DNA of 43,704 bases. It comes from an uncultured Bacteroidales bacterium. GTDB lineage: Bacteria; Bacteroidota; Bacteroidia; Bacteroidales; Bacteroidaceae. The stretch spans positions 1 through 43,704 of the forward strand of contig CADCBH010000016.1 in NCBI GenBank assembly GCA_902799655.1, written 5' to 3'. The notes below the pieces were generated by a model. It was not told the origin of the DNA, did not search any database, and saw nothing but the letters and a program-made list of their open reading frames with translations. Below, piece after piece: positions 34,608 to 42,209 of this stretch (its first letter is position 1; each line of letters starts with the position of its first letter). The position numbers and the translations under genes were made by a program.

Positions 34608-35276
34608 TCATTTGATGACAGCCGCCAGCTGCTCGGCAATCTGGCGCATGCCCTTCTGCGAGGGATGTCCCCACTGCTTGTCTATATCATGCAGCTGTAT
34701 CCAGCGCACGCCATAGTGGTCGCAGATGGTACGCATCGACTGTGTGATGTCCTCTTTCAGTTCACTGTTGATGACCACATAGACCTCCGTACCCGGATAG
34801 CGCTCACCCAGGTTGTCGAGCAGTTTGGCCATAGCCGGACGGAACGTGTAGAGGTCTTGGAGGCTCCATTCGCTGTACTTGAAGTTCCCGATAGGCACGT
34901 TGGCCCACGAGTCATTGGTACCTCCAAAAACGATGATGATATCAGGAGCGCCCAACTGTCCTGCACGTGTCACGAAGCTGCGGTCGCGATAGTCATCGCC
35001 GTTGTAGCCCGTATGGCAGATGGTTGAGCCCGAGTAGGAGTTGTTCTGACAAAGACGGAAGCCCTGCTGACTGATGAAGAGGTGCCACCACGTCTGTCTT
35101 ACGCTCACCACATCATTATGCTGCACACTGTTAACAGGATACCAGACCAGGTTGTTGGCAGGCTGCACAAAATCACGGAAGGTGCTGTACGAATCGCCCA
35201 ATATCGACACACCACGACGTTGAGCCATGAGAGCCGTACTCATCAGCAACAATACGAAGAGAAGCGTTTTTCTCAT
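34608..35276 (-). CDS. Secreted SGNH/GDSL-family hydrolase
   Basis: The 222-aa protein has a signal peptide (MRKTLLFVLLLMSTALMAQ) and an SGNH fold: ILGDSYSTF with nucleophile S29, the GGTNDSW block with the oxyanion-hole Asn, and GHPSQKG with the catalytic His near the C terminus. Members are esterases or lipases, often acetyl-xylan or carbohydrate esterases in gut Bacteroidota; the substrate is not evident. The ATG at 35276 is chosen over the frame reaching 35309 because that extension would start inside the tRNA terminator. It begins only 22 nt after that terminator's T tract and no TAnnTTTG box is seen in between. Confidence 0.88.
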   Translation of the reverse strand: MRKTLLFVLLLMSTALMAQRRGVSILGDSYSTFRDFVQPANNLVWYPVNSVQHNDVVSVRQTWWHLFISQQGFRLCQNNSYSGSTICHTGYNGDDYRDRSFVTRAGQLGAPDIIIVFGGTNDSWANVPIGNFKYSEWSLQDLYTFRPAMAKLLDNLGERYPGTEVYVVINSELKEDITQSMRTICDHYGVRWIQLHDIDKQWGHPSQKGMRQIAEQLAAVIK

Positions 35277-35297
35277 AGTCTGGTTCTTTTTGTTATG

Positions 35298-35332
35298 AAA
35301 AAAGCCCACTGAACGTTCGGTTCATGTGAGCT
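35298..35332 (-). terminator. Terminator after the tRNA-Asp pair
   Basis: On the minus strand GCTCACATGAAC pairs with GTTCAGTGGGC (one bulged A, one G-T pair) around a short CGAA-type loop and is followed by six T residues. It ends the tRNA transcript. Confidence 0.82.
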
Positions 35333-35344
35333 CATCAATGTTTG

Positions 35345-35418
35345 CGGTGCGTACGAGACTCGAACTCGTGACCTCCTGCGTGACAGGCAGGCATTCTAAC
35401 CTACTGAACTAACGCACC
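35345..35418 (-). tRNA. tRNA-Asp (GTC), copy 2
   Basis: Minus-strand cloverleaf with acceptor GGTGCGT/ACGCACC, anticodon arm CCTGC-CTGTCAC-GCAGG giving anticodon GTC, and T arm ACGAG-TTCGAGT-CTCGT. Discriminator base G; the CCA end is not encoded. Identical to the copy at 35465-35538. Confidence 0.96.
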
Positions 35419-35464
35419 TCACTTTATTATTCCCCTAAAACTCTTGACGACACTTTCGACTTGG

Positions 35465-35538
35465 CGGTGCGTACGAGACTCGAACTCGTGACCTCCTGCG
35501 TGACAGGCAGGCATTCTAACCTACTGAACTAACGCACC
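35465..35538 (-). tRNA. tRNA-Asp (GTC), copy 1
   Basis: Same 74-nt sequence as the other copy, 120 bp away, with anticodon GTC. It is the promoter-proximal copy; the -7 box lies 29 nt upstream of its 5' end. Confidence 0.96.
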
Positions 35539-35567
35539 AAAGTCGTGCTTTTGTCGTTTAGCGGGTG

Positions 35568-35598
35568 CAAAGGTAATGAGAATTTTCGAATATACAAA
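35568..35598 (-). promoter_or_regulatory. Promoter of the tRNA-Asp genes
   Basis: On the minus strand TTTG (35595-35598) and TACCTTTG (35568-35575) are separated by 19 bp, one of the best promoter matches in the window. It lies just after the GNAT stop codon. Confidence 0.85.
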
Positions 35599-35615
35599 AC
35601 TTTTTGGCGAAAACT

Positions 35616-36110
35616 TTATAAAAATCTTTGCAGAAGACATGCATCCTGATACTCGCGACCATCATATAGCCAGTCATGCAATGTACTTTTGGTCTCAAAA
35701 CCCATCTTCTGGAACAGGGCGACGGCAGCCTTGTTGTTGGCAGCCACGACAGCATAGAGCTGATGCAGATGCACCACACGCAGCGCATAGTCAGCCAGTT
35801 TGCCGATAGTCTGTTCGCCATAGCCCTTCCTGCGGTATGCTGGCAGGATGACAATGCCCACCTCGGCACGCTGGTGCTGCGGTTCGAAGTGCACCAGATC
35901 GGCCAGTCCCACGCATGCGCCCTCATCGTTCTCCACCACCATGCGTACCTGTCGGTCGGCATAGATATCGTCGCTCGACGTGGCGATGTAGTCGTGGAGG
36001 GTGTAGCGGCTGTAGGGCACGTTGGTGGCGCCCACCTGCCACAGTTCGGTATTGTTCTCGATTTGGTACAGCAAGTCCAGATCCTCAGGTTCGATAGCGC
36101 GTAGTTTCAT
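35616..36110 (-). CDS. GNAT-family N-acetyltransferase (RimJ/SpeG-like)
   Basis: The 164-aa protein is a single GNAT domain. The acetyl-CoA pyrophosphate loop is RRKGYG (93-98), preceded by the strand RAEVGIVILP and followed by NNKAAVALFQKMGF, the usual beta-bulge and C-terminal elements. It resembles the RimJ/RimL and SpeG type, which acetylate protein N termini or polyamines; the acceptor cannot be assigned. It is the last gene of the engB-to-GNAT operon, overlapping the glycosyltransferase stop by ATGA. Confidence 0.88.
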   Translation of the reverse strand: MKLRAIEPEDLDLLYQIENNTELWQVGATNVPYSRYTLHDYIATSSDDIYADRQVRMVVENDEGACVGLADLVHFEPQHQRAEVGIVILPAYRRKGYGEQTIGKLADYALRVVHLHQLYAVVAANNKAAVALFQKMGFETKSTLHDWLYDGREYQDACLLQRFL

Positions 36111-36967
36111 GAGCGTGGATATAAGAAATGGTGGAAACGTTTGGTCATCATCTGCACAAAGGCCACGATGGCACGTGAATAGATGGCTATCTTGACGGGC
36201 AGCGAGAAGAAAATGCTGAGATGACCGTAATGCTTGTTGAAGAAGATGAGCATAGCCTGATAGAAGACGTGAACATAGCGGAACGATGACTTCTGCGTCG
36301 ATTCACCCTTGTAGTGGATGATGTCATAGGGCAGATACCAGTTCTGCCAGCCACCCTTCAGCAGACGGTAGCTGAGGTCGATGTCCTCACCGTACATGAA
36401 GTAGTCCTCGTCGAGCAGCCCCACCTGGTCGAGTGCCTTGCGGCGCAACAGACAGAAGGCACCGCTAATCACCTCGATGCGTCCAGGCTCGTCCCACGAG
36501 AGGCGACTCATATAGTAGCGCTTGGTGAAGCCCAGCATCTTCAGCATAGACACCCATGGTGTCGGAATGGCCCGTCGCGACTCCGGTGCAGGCTTGCCGT
36601 TGCGCATCAGCATGCGCACACCTGCCCCACCCGCCTCGGGATGCTCGTCCATGAATGCCAGGACACCTTTCAGCGTGTTCTCATAGACCACCGTATCAGG
36701 GTTCAGCAACAAGACATACTCGCTGTCCGACATTCTGATAGCCTGGTTGTTGGCACGTGCGAAACCCACATTCTCCTGATTGGCGATGAAATGCACATCG
36801 GGATGGCGCGGCTGCAAGGTCTCTACCGTACCATCCTTCGACAGGTTGTCAACCACATACACCTCACCGTCGATGCCCTCCAAGGCCCGACGGACACTCT
36901 GCAGACACTCATCGAGCAACTGGCAGACGTTGTAGCTGACGATGACTATGCTGATTTTCTTGGCCAT
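36107..36967 (-). CDS. Family 2 glycosyltransferase
   Basis: The 286-aa GT-A enzyme starts ISIVIVSYNVCQLLDECLQS, with the donor-binding VDNLSKDGT, LLNPDT (the DxD-equivalent region, about 87-92) and GEDIDLSYRLLKGGW near the catalytic base. It resembles rhamnosyltransferase-type GT2 proteins of cell-surface polysaccharide pathways. The C terminus is hydrophobic and basic (about 250-286), suggesting membrane association. The ATG at 36967 fits the family start; the longer frame to 37087 adds unrelated sequence. It overlaps the small membrane-protein gene upstream by 22 nt and the GNAT gene by 4. Confidence 0.9.
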   Translation of the reverse strand: MAKKISIVIVSYNVCQLLDECLQSVRRALEGIDGEVYVVDNLSKDGTVETLQPRHPDVHFIANQENVGFARANNQAIRMSDSEYVLLLNPDTVVYENTLKGVLAFMDEHPEAGGAGVRMLMRNGKPAPESRRAIPTPWVSMLKMLGFTKRYYMSRLSWDEPGRIEVISGAFCLLRRKALDQVGLLDEDYFMYGEDIDLSYRLLKGGWQNWYLPYDIIHYKGESTQKSSFRYVHVFYQAMLIFFNKHYGHLSIFFSLPVKIAIYSRAIVAFVQMMTKRFHHFLYPRS

Positions 36968-37185
36968 ACGAATGGGAGACAGAGCACGAGCACGACGCCC
37001 AAATAGAAGAAGGGCGTCGTACGATACACCAGATAGAGGGCTGCGTTGGCCAGCAGTGGACCGACGATCAGCCAGAAGCGCAACCACTTGGTATCACGGA
37101 ACTGGCGTAAGGCGAGAAACACCGTCAGCAGTGTTCCCAGCTCCATCAGGGTTGTCAACAGGAATTGTATTGTTTCGTTGTTCAT
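36946..37185 (-). CDS. Small membrane protein of unknown function
   Basis: A 79-aa protein (ATG at 37185) with hydrophobic segments at about 6-25 and 36-73 and a basic C-terminal end (WPRKSA), so two or three membrane passes. I do not recognise a family. It sits between recR and the glycosyltransferase gene and overlaps the latter by 22 nt, suggesting translational coupling and a possible role as its partner, but this is inference. The upstream gap carries the AT-rich ATTGAYAATTG tract. Confidence 0.65.
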   Translation of the reverse strand: MNNETIQFLLTTLMELGTLLTVFLALRQFRDTKWLRFWLIVGPLLANAALYLVYRTTPFFYLGVVLVLCLPFVWPRKSA

Positions 37186-37233
37186 TGTCAATTGTCAATT
37201 ATCAATTATGCATTATGCATTATGAATTATGCA
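37186..37233 (-). repeat. AT-rich tract before the small membrane-protein gene
   Basis: Read on the minus strand it contains tandem GCATAAT words followed by AATTGATAATTGACAATTG, sharing those words with the tkt-rpiB gap at 32978-33018. In both places the tract lies between co-directional genes directly before a start codon. Confidence 0.6.
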
Positions 37234-37854
37234 TTATTTTCCCTCGAAGGGTGTGCGGTTGAGGATGGAACGTCCCAGCGTCACCTCGTCGGTATATTCC
37301 AGTTCGTCGCCCACGCTGATGCCTCGGGCAATGATGCTCAGCTTCACATCCGTATAGGGTGCCAACTTGCGGAAGATGTAGAAGTTGGTGGTGTCGCCCT
37401 CCATCGTCGAGCTGAGTGCCAGGATGACCTCCTTGATGCCGCCCCGAGCGACGCGCTCCACCAGCGAGTCGATTTCCAGATTGGCAGGCCCCACACCATC
37501 CATTGGTGAGATGACACCGCCCAGCACGTGGTAGAGGCCGTTATACTGCTGTGTATTCTCCACCGCCATCACGTCCTGGATATTCTCCACGACACAGATG
37601 GTAGAAGCGTCGCGACGCGCATCCGAGCAGATGGGACACGTCTCGCTATCGCTAATGTTATGACACGTCTTGCAGTATTTCACCTCACGCTTCATCGTGG
37701 CGATGGCCTCTGAGAAACTCAGCACATCGCCCTCGTCCTGACGCATCAGGTGGAGCACCAGACGGAGTGCCGTCTTGCGCCCTATGCCTGGCAACTTGGC
37801 GAACTCCTGTACCGCCCGTTCCAGCAGTTGTGATGGATATTGTTGTTGTATCAT
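37234..37854 (-). CDS. recR: Recombination mediator RecR
   Basis: RecR acts with RecO (and RecF) to load RecA on gapped DNA. The 206-aa protein has the helix-hairpin-helix [12 protein letters not shown] near the N terminus, the four-cysteine zinc motif [16 protein letters not shown] (about 61-76) and a Toprim domain ([26 protein letters not shown]). It overlaps the ABC-F stop by one base (TGATG) and is therefore translationally coupled to it. Confidence 0.96.
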   Translation of the reverse strand: MIQQQYPSQLLERAVQEFAKLPGIGRKTALRLVLHLMRQDEGDVLSFSEAIATMKREVKYCKTCHNISDSETCPICSDARRDASTICVVENIQDVMAVENTQQYNGLYHVLGGVISPMDGVGPANLEIDSLVERVARGGIKEVILALSSTMEGDTTNFYIFRKLAPYTDVKLSIIARGISVGDELEYTDEVTLGRSILNRTPFEGK

Positions 37855-39710
37855 CAGCTTTCTATTTCCGACAGTTCCAGCCAGCGCATCGACTTCTCGT
37901 CCAGCTCGTCGCTCAGCAGGGGCAGTCGCTTGCTCATAGCCGTTATCTCATCGACAGATGTGGTGCCGCCGCAGAGGGCTTCCTCTATCTGTTTCTTCTC
38001 TTGTTCCAAGGCCTCGATATCCTTCTCCAGCTGTTCCATCTCGCGCTTTTCCTTGTAGCTGAGGCGGCGACGGTCTTCGTGGCGGTAGCTGCCCTTAGGA
38101 CTAGTCGTACTAGTCCCGCTAGAAGTACTAGTACTACTAGGGCTACTAGAGCTACTAGGGCTACTTGCCCACTCCCTATACTGCGTATAGTTCCCTGGGA
38201 AGTCCTTGATCTCGCCCTGACCTTTGAATACCAGCAGGTGGTCCACCACCTTGTCCATGAAGTATCGGTCGTGGGAGACCACGATGACGCAGCCAGGGAA
38301 GTCTTGCAGGTACTCTTCCAGAATCTGCAGCGTCACGATGTCGAGGTCGTTGGTGGGCTCGTCGAGTACCAGGAAATTGGGGTTGCGCATCAGCACCGTA
38401 CAGAGGTACAGCTTGCGCCGTTCACCGCCACTCAGCTTATACACATAGTTGTATTGCTGCTCGGGTGTAAACAGGAAATACTGCAGCAGTTGCGAGGCCG
38501 ACAGCTTCTTGCCGCTGCCCAGATCTACGTAGTCAGCAATCTCCGTTATAACGTCGATAACTTTTTGGTTTTCATTGAATTGCAGACCTTCCTGCGAGAA
38601 ATACCCGAAGCGCACTGTATCACCTATCACGATACGTCCATCGTCCACGGGCACCTCTCCCAACAGCATCTTGATGAAGGTCGATTTACCTGTTCCGTTG
38701 TTGCCCACGATACCCATCTTCTCGAATCGTGAGAAGTTGTAGTAGAAGTCTTTGAGGATGACCACCTCGTCGAATTTCTTCGAGATATACTGGCACTCAA
38801 ATATCTTGCTGCCAATATACACGTTCGAGGCTTTCAGGCGCAGCTGGCGCTCTTCCAACCGCTGCTTGGCCACCTTCTCCAGTTCGTAGAAAGCCTCCTC
38901 GCGGTAGCGGGCCTTATGACCACGGGCCTGCGGCATGCGGCGCATCCACTCCAGTTCGGTACGATACAGATTGTTGGCGCGAGCCACCTCCGCTCTGCGA
39001 TTGTCGATACGTTCCTGGCGTTTCTCCAAATAGTAGGCGTAGTTGCCGCGATAGGTATAAATGGTCTGATCGTCAAGTTCGAGGATGACGCTGCATACAC
39101 GGTCAAGGAAGAAGCGGTCGTGGGTCACCATCAACAGCGTCTTGTTGCCGCGTGAGAGGTAGCCCTCCAGCCATTCTATCATCTCGAGGTCGAGATGGTT
39201 GGTAGGCTCGTCGAGGATGAGCAGATCGGGCTCTGTGAGCAGCACGTTGGCCAGTGCCACGCGCTTCTGCTGACCACCACTCAGCTCGCCCATGCGCTGG
39301 TTCAGGTCGCGTATCTTCAGTTGCGTCAGTACTTGTTTGGCTTTCAACACAAGTGAGTCCCCTAAGTTAGGGGGTTGGGGGTCTGAAGAAGCGCCCTTTT
39401 TCCCCTTGTTCAGACCCCTGTCGCCCCCTAACTTAAGGGGCAATAGACACGCATCGAGCACACTTTCATCGGGGTCGAAGACCGGCGACTGCTCCAGCAT
39501 GCCCACCTTCAAGTCGCGACGAAACACGATGCTGCCACTGTCGTAGCCCTCCTTGCCGGAGAGTATCGACAACAACGTCGATTTGCCCGTGCCGTTCTTC
39601 GCTATCAAACCGACACGCTGTCCCTCACCAATCGAGAAATTGATGTCGCGGAAGAGTGTCAGTGCGCCAAACGACTTGGTCAGGTGTTGTACGTCAAGAT
39701 AGGGAACCAT
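37854..39710 (-). CDS. ABC-F family ATPase (Uup-like) with two in-frame repeat insertions
   Basis: The 618-aa cytoplasmic protein has two ABC domains without membrane segments. Domain 1 has Walker [10 protein letters not shown] (about 37-45), signature LSGGQQKR and Walker [14 protein letters not shown]; domain 2 has GNNGTGKST (about 338), LSGGERRK and [12 protein letters not shown]; a C-terminal coiled coil completes the Uup layout. ABC-F proteins act on the ribosome. Residues about 90-118 ([10 protein letters not shown] ... PPNLGDS) are encoded by a REP-like palindromic element and occupy the place where relatives have a helical segment, between VLDAC and [12 protein letters not shown] Ser/Thr/Pro linker at about 516-538 is encoded by a 9-bp tandem repeat. 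Start ATG 39710; a TTG at 39722 is the alternative. Overlaps engB by 17 nt. Confidence 0.92.
   Translation of the reverse strand: MVPYLDVQHLTKSFGALTLFRDINFSIGEGQRVGLIAKNGTGKSTLLSILSGKEGYDSGSIVFRRDLKVGMLEQSPVFDPDESVLDACLLPLKLGGDRGLNKGKKGASSDPQPPNLGDSLVLKAKQVLTQLKIRDLNQRMGELSGGQQKRVALANVLLTEPDLLILDEPTNHLDLEMIEWLEGYLSRGNKTLLMVTHDRFFLDRVCSVILELDDQTIYTYRGNYAYYLEKRQERIDNRRAEVARANNLYRTELEWMRRMPQARGHKARYREEAFYELEKVAKQRLEERQLRLKASNVYIGSKIFECQYISKKFDEVVILKDFYYNFSRFEKMGIVGNNGTGKSTFIKMLLGEVPVDDGRIVIGDTVRFGYFSQEGLQFNENQKVIDVITEIADYVDLGSGKKLSASQLLQYFLFTPEQQYNYVYKLSGGERRKLYLCTVLMRNPNFLVLDEPTNDLDIVTLQILEEYLQDFPGCVIVVSHDRYFMDKVVDHLLVFKGQGEIKDFPGNYTQYREWASSPSSSSSPSSTSTSSGTSTTSPKGSYRHEDRRRLSYKEKREMEQLEKDIEALEQEKKQIEEALCGGTTSVDEITAMSKRLPLLSDELDEKSMRWLELSEIES
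38101..38163. repeat. 9-bp CTAG minisatellite in the ABC-F gene
   Basis: CTAG occurs exactly every 9 bp at 38101, 38110, 38119, 38128, 38137, 38146 and 38155, in units such as CTAGTCGTA and CTAGGGCTA. CTAG is usually rare in bacterial genomes. The repeat is in frame and encodes a Ser/Thr/Pro/Gly linker between the second ABC domain and the C-terminal coiled coil. Confidence 0.9.
39357..39443. repeat. BIME-like inverted pair of REP elements inside the ABC-F gene
   Basis: Left arm CCCCTAAGTTAGGGGG...GGGGGTCTGAA (39357-39388) and right arm TTCAGACCCCTGTCGCCCCC... (39409-39443) are inverted copies of one unit, each with a palindromic CCCCTAA/TTAGGGG tip. The right arm, reverse-complemented, matches 133-171 with one mismatch over about 39 nt. 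The whole insert stays open in the minus-strand frame. Confidence 0.85.
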
Positions 39711-40293
39711 TGATCTGTTCAATATAGTTTAGCACATCGTCCCTACCCTCCTTTTTCTCCGAAGAGGTGACGAAGATGGGAGGCAGCTCCTCCCAGGTCT
39801 CCAGCAGCTTCTTCTTATACGCCTCCACAGCCTGCCGCGCCTTATTGGGCGTCAGCTTGTCGGCCTTAGTGAAGACGATAGCAAAGGGTATCGACGACAG
39901 TCCCAGCCACTCGATGAACTCGAGGTCAATCTTCTGGGGCTCCAGGCGGATGTCTATCAGCACGAAGACGTTGACCAGCTGCTCCCTCTGCAGGATGTAG
40001 CCGCGGATCATCTGGTCCAGCTTGTCCACCTCCTTCTTTGAGCGCTTGGCAAAGCCATAGCCGGGCAGGTCGACCAGATACCACTCCTTGTTGATGATAA
40101 AGTGGTTGATGAGCAATGTCTTGCCAGGCGTCGACGACGTCTTGGCCAGTTTCTTGTTGTTGGTCAGCATGTTGATCAGGCTCGACTTGCCCACATTCGA
40201 GCGCCCGATAAAGGCATATTCGGGCTTCGTATCCTTCGGACACATCGACACCATCGGTGCTGACAGAGAGAATTCTGCTTGCTTGATTTCCAT
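39694..40293 (-). CDS. engB: Ribosome biogenesis GTP-binding protein EngB/YsxC
   Basis: The 199-aa GTPase has G1 GRSNVGKSS (30-38), G3 DLPGYG and G4 TKAD, in the length and order typical of EngB/YsxC, which helps large-subunit assembly. It starts the six-gene operon engB, ABC-F, recR, small membrane protein, glycosyltransferase, GNAT; the promoter 21 nt upstream is the only one seen for this unit. Its 3' end overlaps the ABC-F start by 17 nt. Confidence 0.95.
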   Translation of the reverse strand: MEIKQAEFSLSAPMVSMCPKDTKPEYAFIGRSNVGKSSLINMLTNNKKLAKTSSTPGKTLLINHFIINKEWYLVDLPGYGFAKRSKKEVDKLDQMIRGYILQREQLVNVFVLIDIRLEPQKIDLEFIEWLGLSSIPFAIVFTKADKLTPNKARQAVEAYKKKLLETWEELPPIFVTSSEKKEGRDDVLNYIEQINGSLS

Positions 40294-40313
40294 CCTATTT
40301 CTTATTTTGGCTG

Positions 40314-40345
40314 CAAAGGTACAACTTTTTCTTCACATCACCAAA
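40314..40345 (-). promoter_or_regulatory. Promoter of the engB operon
   Basis: On the minus strand TTTG (40342-40345) and TACCTTTG (40314-40321) have a 20-bp spacer, 20 nt before the engB ATG. Confidence 0.8.
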
Positions 40346-40355
40346 ACTTTCCGGA

Positions 40356-41933
40356 TCATGGCTTGGGGATAATCTCCACAGCGACACTGCCGTGCTCGTC
40401 CATGAAGACGTAATGCTCCTCCAGGTCCTCAATCCACCTGCTCACCTGCTTGCGCCAGCCTTTGGTCGACATCTTGACACCCTTGGCATAGCCGTCGCTG
40501 CTGAAGTCCTCATACTTCTCATAGCGCCAGTTGAGGATGCGCACAATGCCTGTATAGTTCATGATGTAACCCATGTCGGTGACCAGCGAACCGCCCAGCA
40601 CGGTATAGCCCGTATACTCCCACCACGGCTCCTTCCACGCTTTCCAGGGATGGAAAACGGTGAGGTCCCTGTGATGATAGCTGCTGAGCAGCGGGGGCAG
40701 CATGATGGTCTTCTCGCCCTTGTCGTTAGAGCGGATATAGTAAGGCTTGGTATGACCGCCTATCGACACCATTGGGTCGCCATAGTTGGTGAGCAGTTGA
40801 CCGTTGGGCAGGCAGAACTGCGGAAACTCCCAGTCGTCGTTCTTCACGACACACACACCAGCGTCGCTGGGAGTCCTCTTCAGACAGAAGGGCGAGGCGT
40901 CGTCAAAGCTGGCCATCACGTGCATCTGCGGGTCAACGATATCGTATTTGCCTGTATTCTGGTTCTTGGCTACGGCACCACCGTTGACGAAGTCGGTGAC
41001 GTAGAGGTCCTTGCCGAGATAGCCGCTTTTCACATAAGCATCGGGCACTACAGCCACCTTCTTGCCCAACGTGTTGATGACCCAGAACTCGTTGTTCGTG
41101 GCCGTATAGTCATACACGATAGCATAGCCGCTGCTGAAGTTGGTGGCCTTGTTATACTGGGCCTTGATGACGATCTTGTTCTGAGCGTCGAGATAGCCGT
41201 AGCCACCCGTCATAGCCTTGAAGAGGCGACGCGTACCGTCTGTCAGGGGATAGCTGTGCAGGTCGTCGAGCTCTACGGTGGGCAGCACCACCTGTCCTTT
41301 TGTATTGATGAAGTGCTTGCGGTAGTTGATCTCTGCCACAGCCAGTCCGTCGCGGAAGTTGCCCACGGCAGTAATCTTGGGGTCGAGGGCCAGCAGCGTG
41401 CCGTCCTGCTTCAGGATAGACCACTTGCGCGTCTCCACCGACTTGACAGGACAGACGCCCTTGTCAAACAACGGAAACTCCGAGGCCATCCAGTCTTTAT
41501 CGGTGATGCGCTTGCCACCCTTCGTCTCGTAGAAGCGCCAGCGACGGTTGTCGCCTACCTGCACAGTGAAGACACCATCGCACGAATGGCTGACACACTC
41601 CCAGCAGAAGCCGTCGAAGTCAATCTTGATGGAGGGAGGGCCACCCCACGCACCTGCTCCTGGTCCGTGTCCGCTGCCATCGGCGTCCGATGCATTTTTG
41701 CCTTCGAAACGTTCCATCGTCTTGCGCTGTTCTTCCTTTTCCTTGGCCTCCCTTTCGCGACGCTTGATGGTCTCTTCGTCGCCCACCATCGTCTCGGCGG
41801 CACTCTTCACGGTTCCTTTCACGGCACCAGTCACTGTCTCGCCCAACTTCTTGAAGAATTGTGCCGACGCGGGTGTCGATGAACCAAGGAATGCTGCCAG
41901 CACCAGCGTGCTGAGTAATGTCTTTTTTGTCAT
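40356..41933 (-). CDS. Secreted WG-repeat-like protein
   Basis: The 525-aa protein has a signal peptide (MTKKTLLSTLVLAAFLGSS, cleavage near ASAQ, residue 25), a basic/acidic helical stretch (about 45-80) and a Gly-rich hinge, then a long beta-rich region with repeated GxGYLDxxxKIVI-type phrases (GGYGYLDAQNKIVIKAQYN, GLAVAEINYRKHFIN), reminiscent of WG (KWG) repeats. No enzymatic motif is visible. Two cysteines (CWECVSHSC region, about 109-117) may form disulphides. The first 28 codons and 16 bp upstream are duplicated exactly at the right edge of the window. No standard promoter box is seen upstream. Function unknown. Confidence 0.7.
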   Translation of the reverse strand: MTKKTLLSTLVLAAFLGSSTPASAQFFKKLGETVTGAVKGTVKSAAETMVGDEETIKRREREAKEKEEQRKTMERFEGKNASDADGSGHGPGAGAWGGPPSIKIDFDGFCWECVSHSCDGVFTVQVGDNRRWRFYETKGGKRITDKDWMASEFPLFDKGVCPVKSVETRKWSILKQDGTLLALDPKITAVGNFRDGLAVAEINYRKHFINTKGQVVLPTVELDDLHSYPLTDGTRRLFKAMTGGYGYLDAQNKIVIKAQYNKATNFSSGYAIVYDYTATNNEFWVINTLGKKVAVVPDAYVKSGYLGKDLYVTDFVNGGAVAKNQNTGKYDIVDPQMHVMASFDDASPFCLKRTPSDAGVCVVKNDDWEFPQFCLPNGQLLTNYGDPMVSIGGHTKPYYIRSNDKGEKTIMLPPLLSSYHHRDLTVFHPWKAWKEPWWEYTGYTVLGGSLVTDMGYIMNYTGIVRILNWRYEKYEDFSSDGYAKGVKMSTKGWRKQVSRWIEDLEEHYVFMDEHGSVAVEIIPKP

Positions 41934-41949
41934 AGTAATTTAGTTTTAG
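41851..41949. repeat. 99-bp exact direct repeat, copy A
   Basis: Identical to 43606-43704. It covers the start of the WG-like gene, including its signal peptide, and 16 bp upstream. The two copies diverge on the left (C at 41850 versus T at 43605); on the right the comparison stops at the window edge. Confidence 0.97.
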
Positions 41950-42020
41950 TATTTTTCTGACATTCCATACAATTGTCGAAAAAAATTTGGGATTAGATTT
42001 ATACAAAAACCATAAAAACC

Positions 42021-42147
42021 CCATTGAAGAGATTGTACTCTTACCAGAGTACTAACGGTATCAGTGCCAATCTTCCTTGTGAGCAAGCTCCCAGATAAGA
42101 TTGCCACTCATCCCGTTACCCTTTCAGGGCCTCAATCTCTTTAATGG
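42021..42147 (+). ncRNA. Candidate structured RNA (four-way junction)
   Basis: P1: CCATTGAAGAGATTG (42021-42035) pairs with CAATCTCTTTAATGG (42133-42147), 15 pairs including one G-U that exists only in plus-strand RNA. P2: TACTCT-TACC-AGAGTA (42036-42051). P3: TAACGG/CCGTTA (42053-42058, 42113-42118), AGTG/CACT, one C-C mismatch, CAATCTT/AAGATTG (42068-42074, 42097-42103), capped by CTTG-TGAG-CAAG. P4: CCCT-TTC-AGGG (42119-42129). Only 0-3 nt separate the helices. A degenerate -7 box TAGATTTA (41994-42001) precedes it. It matches no RNA family I recognise; it could also be a minus-strand leader of the WG-like gene or a folded DNA site of a mobile element. Confidence 0.5.
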
Positions 42148-42209
42148 CAAAAACACCGATTTCTTCGAAATCTAAAAAACAATTGTTGAACCCTTGAACT
42201 ATTAACCCA

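Noticed and set aside
35345-35538. The tRNA pair as an attachment site of an integrated element
   Set aside because: No integrase gene flanks it and the second copy is a full tRNA with shared promoter and terminator, so simple tandem duplication is sufficient.
40392-41882. A 496-aa plus-strand frame opposite the WG-like gene
   Set aside because: The minus-strand product has a signal peptide and repeats; the plus-strand product is unstructured and lacks motifs.
42021-42147. A retron or integron attC site
   Set aside because: No reverse transcriptase or integrase gene is nearby and the attC core (RYYYAAC...GTTRRRY) is not matched.
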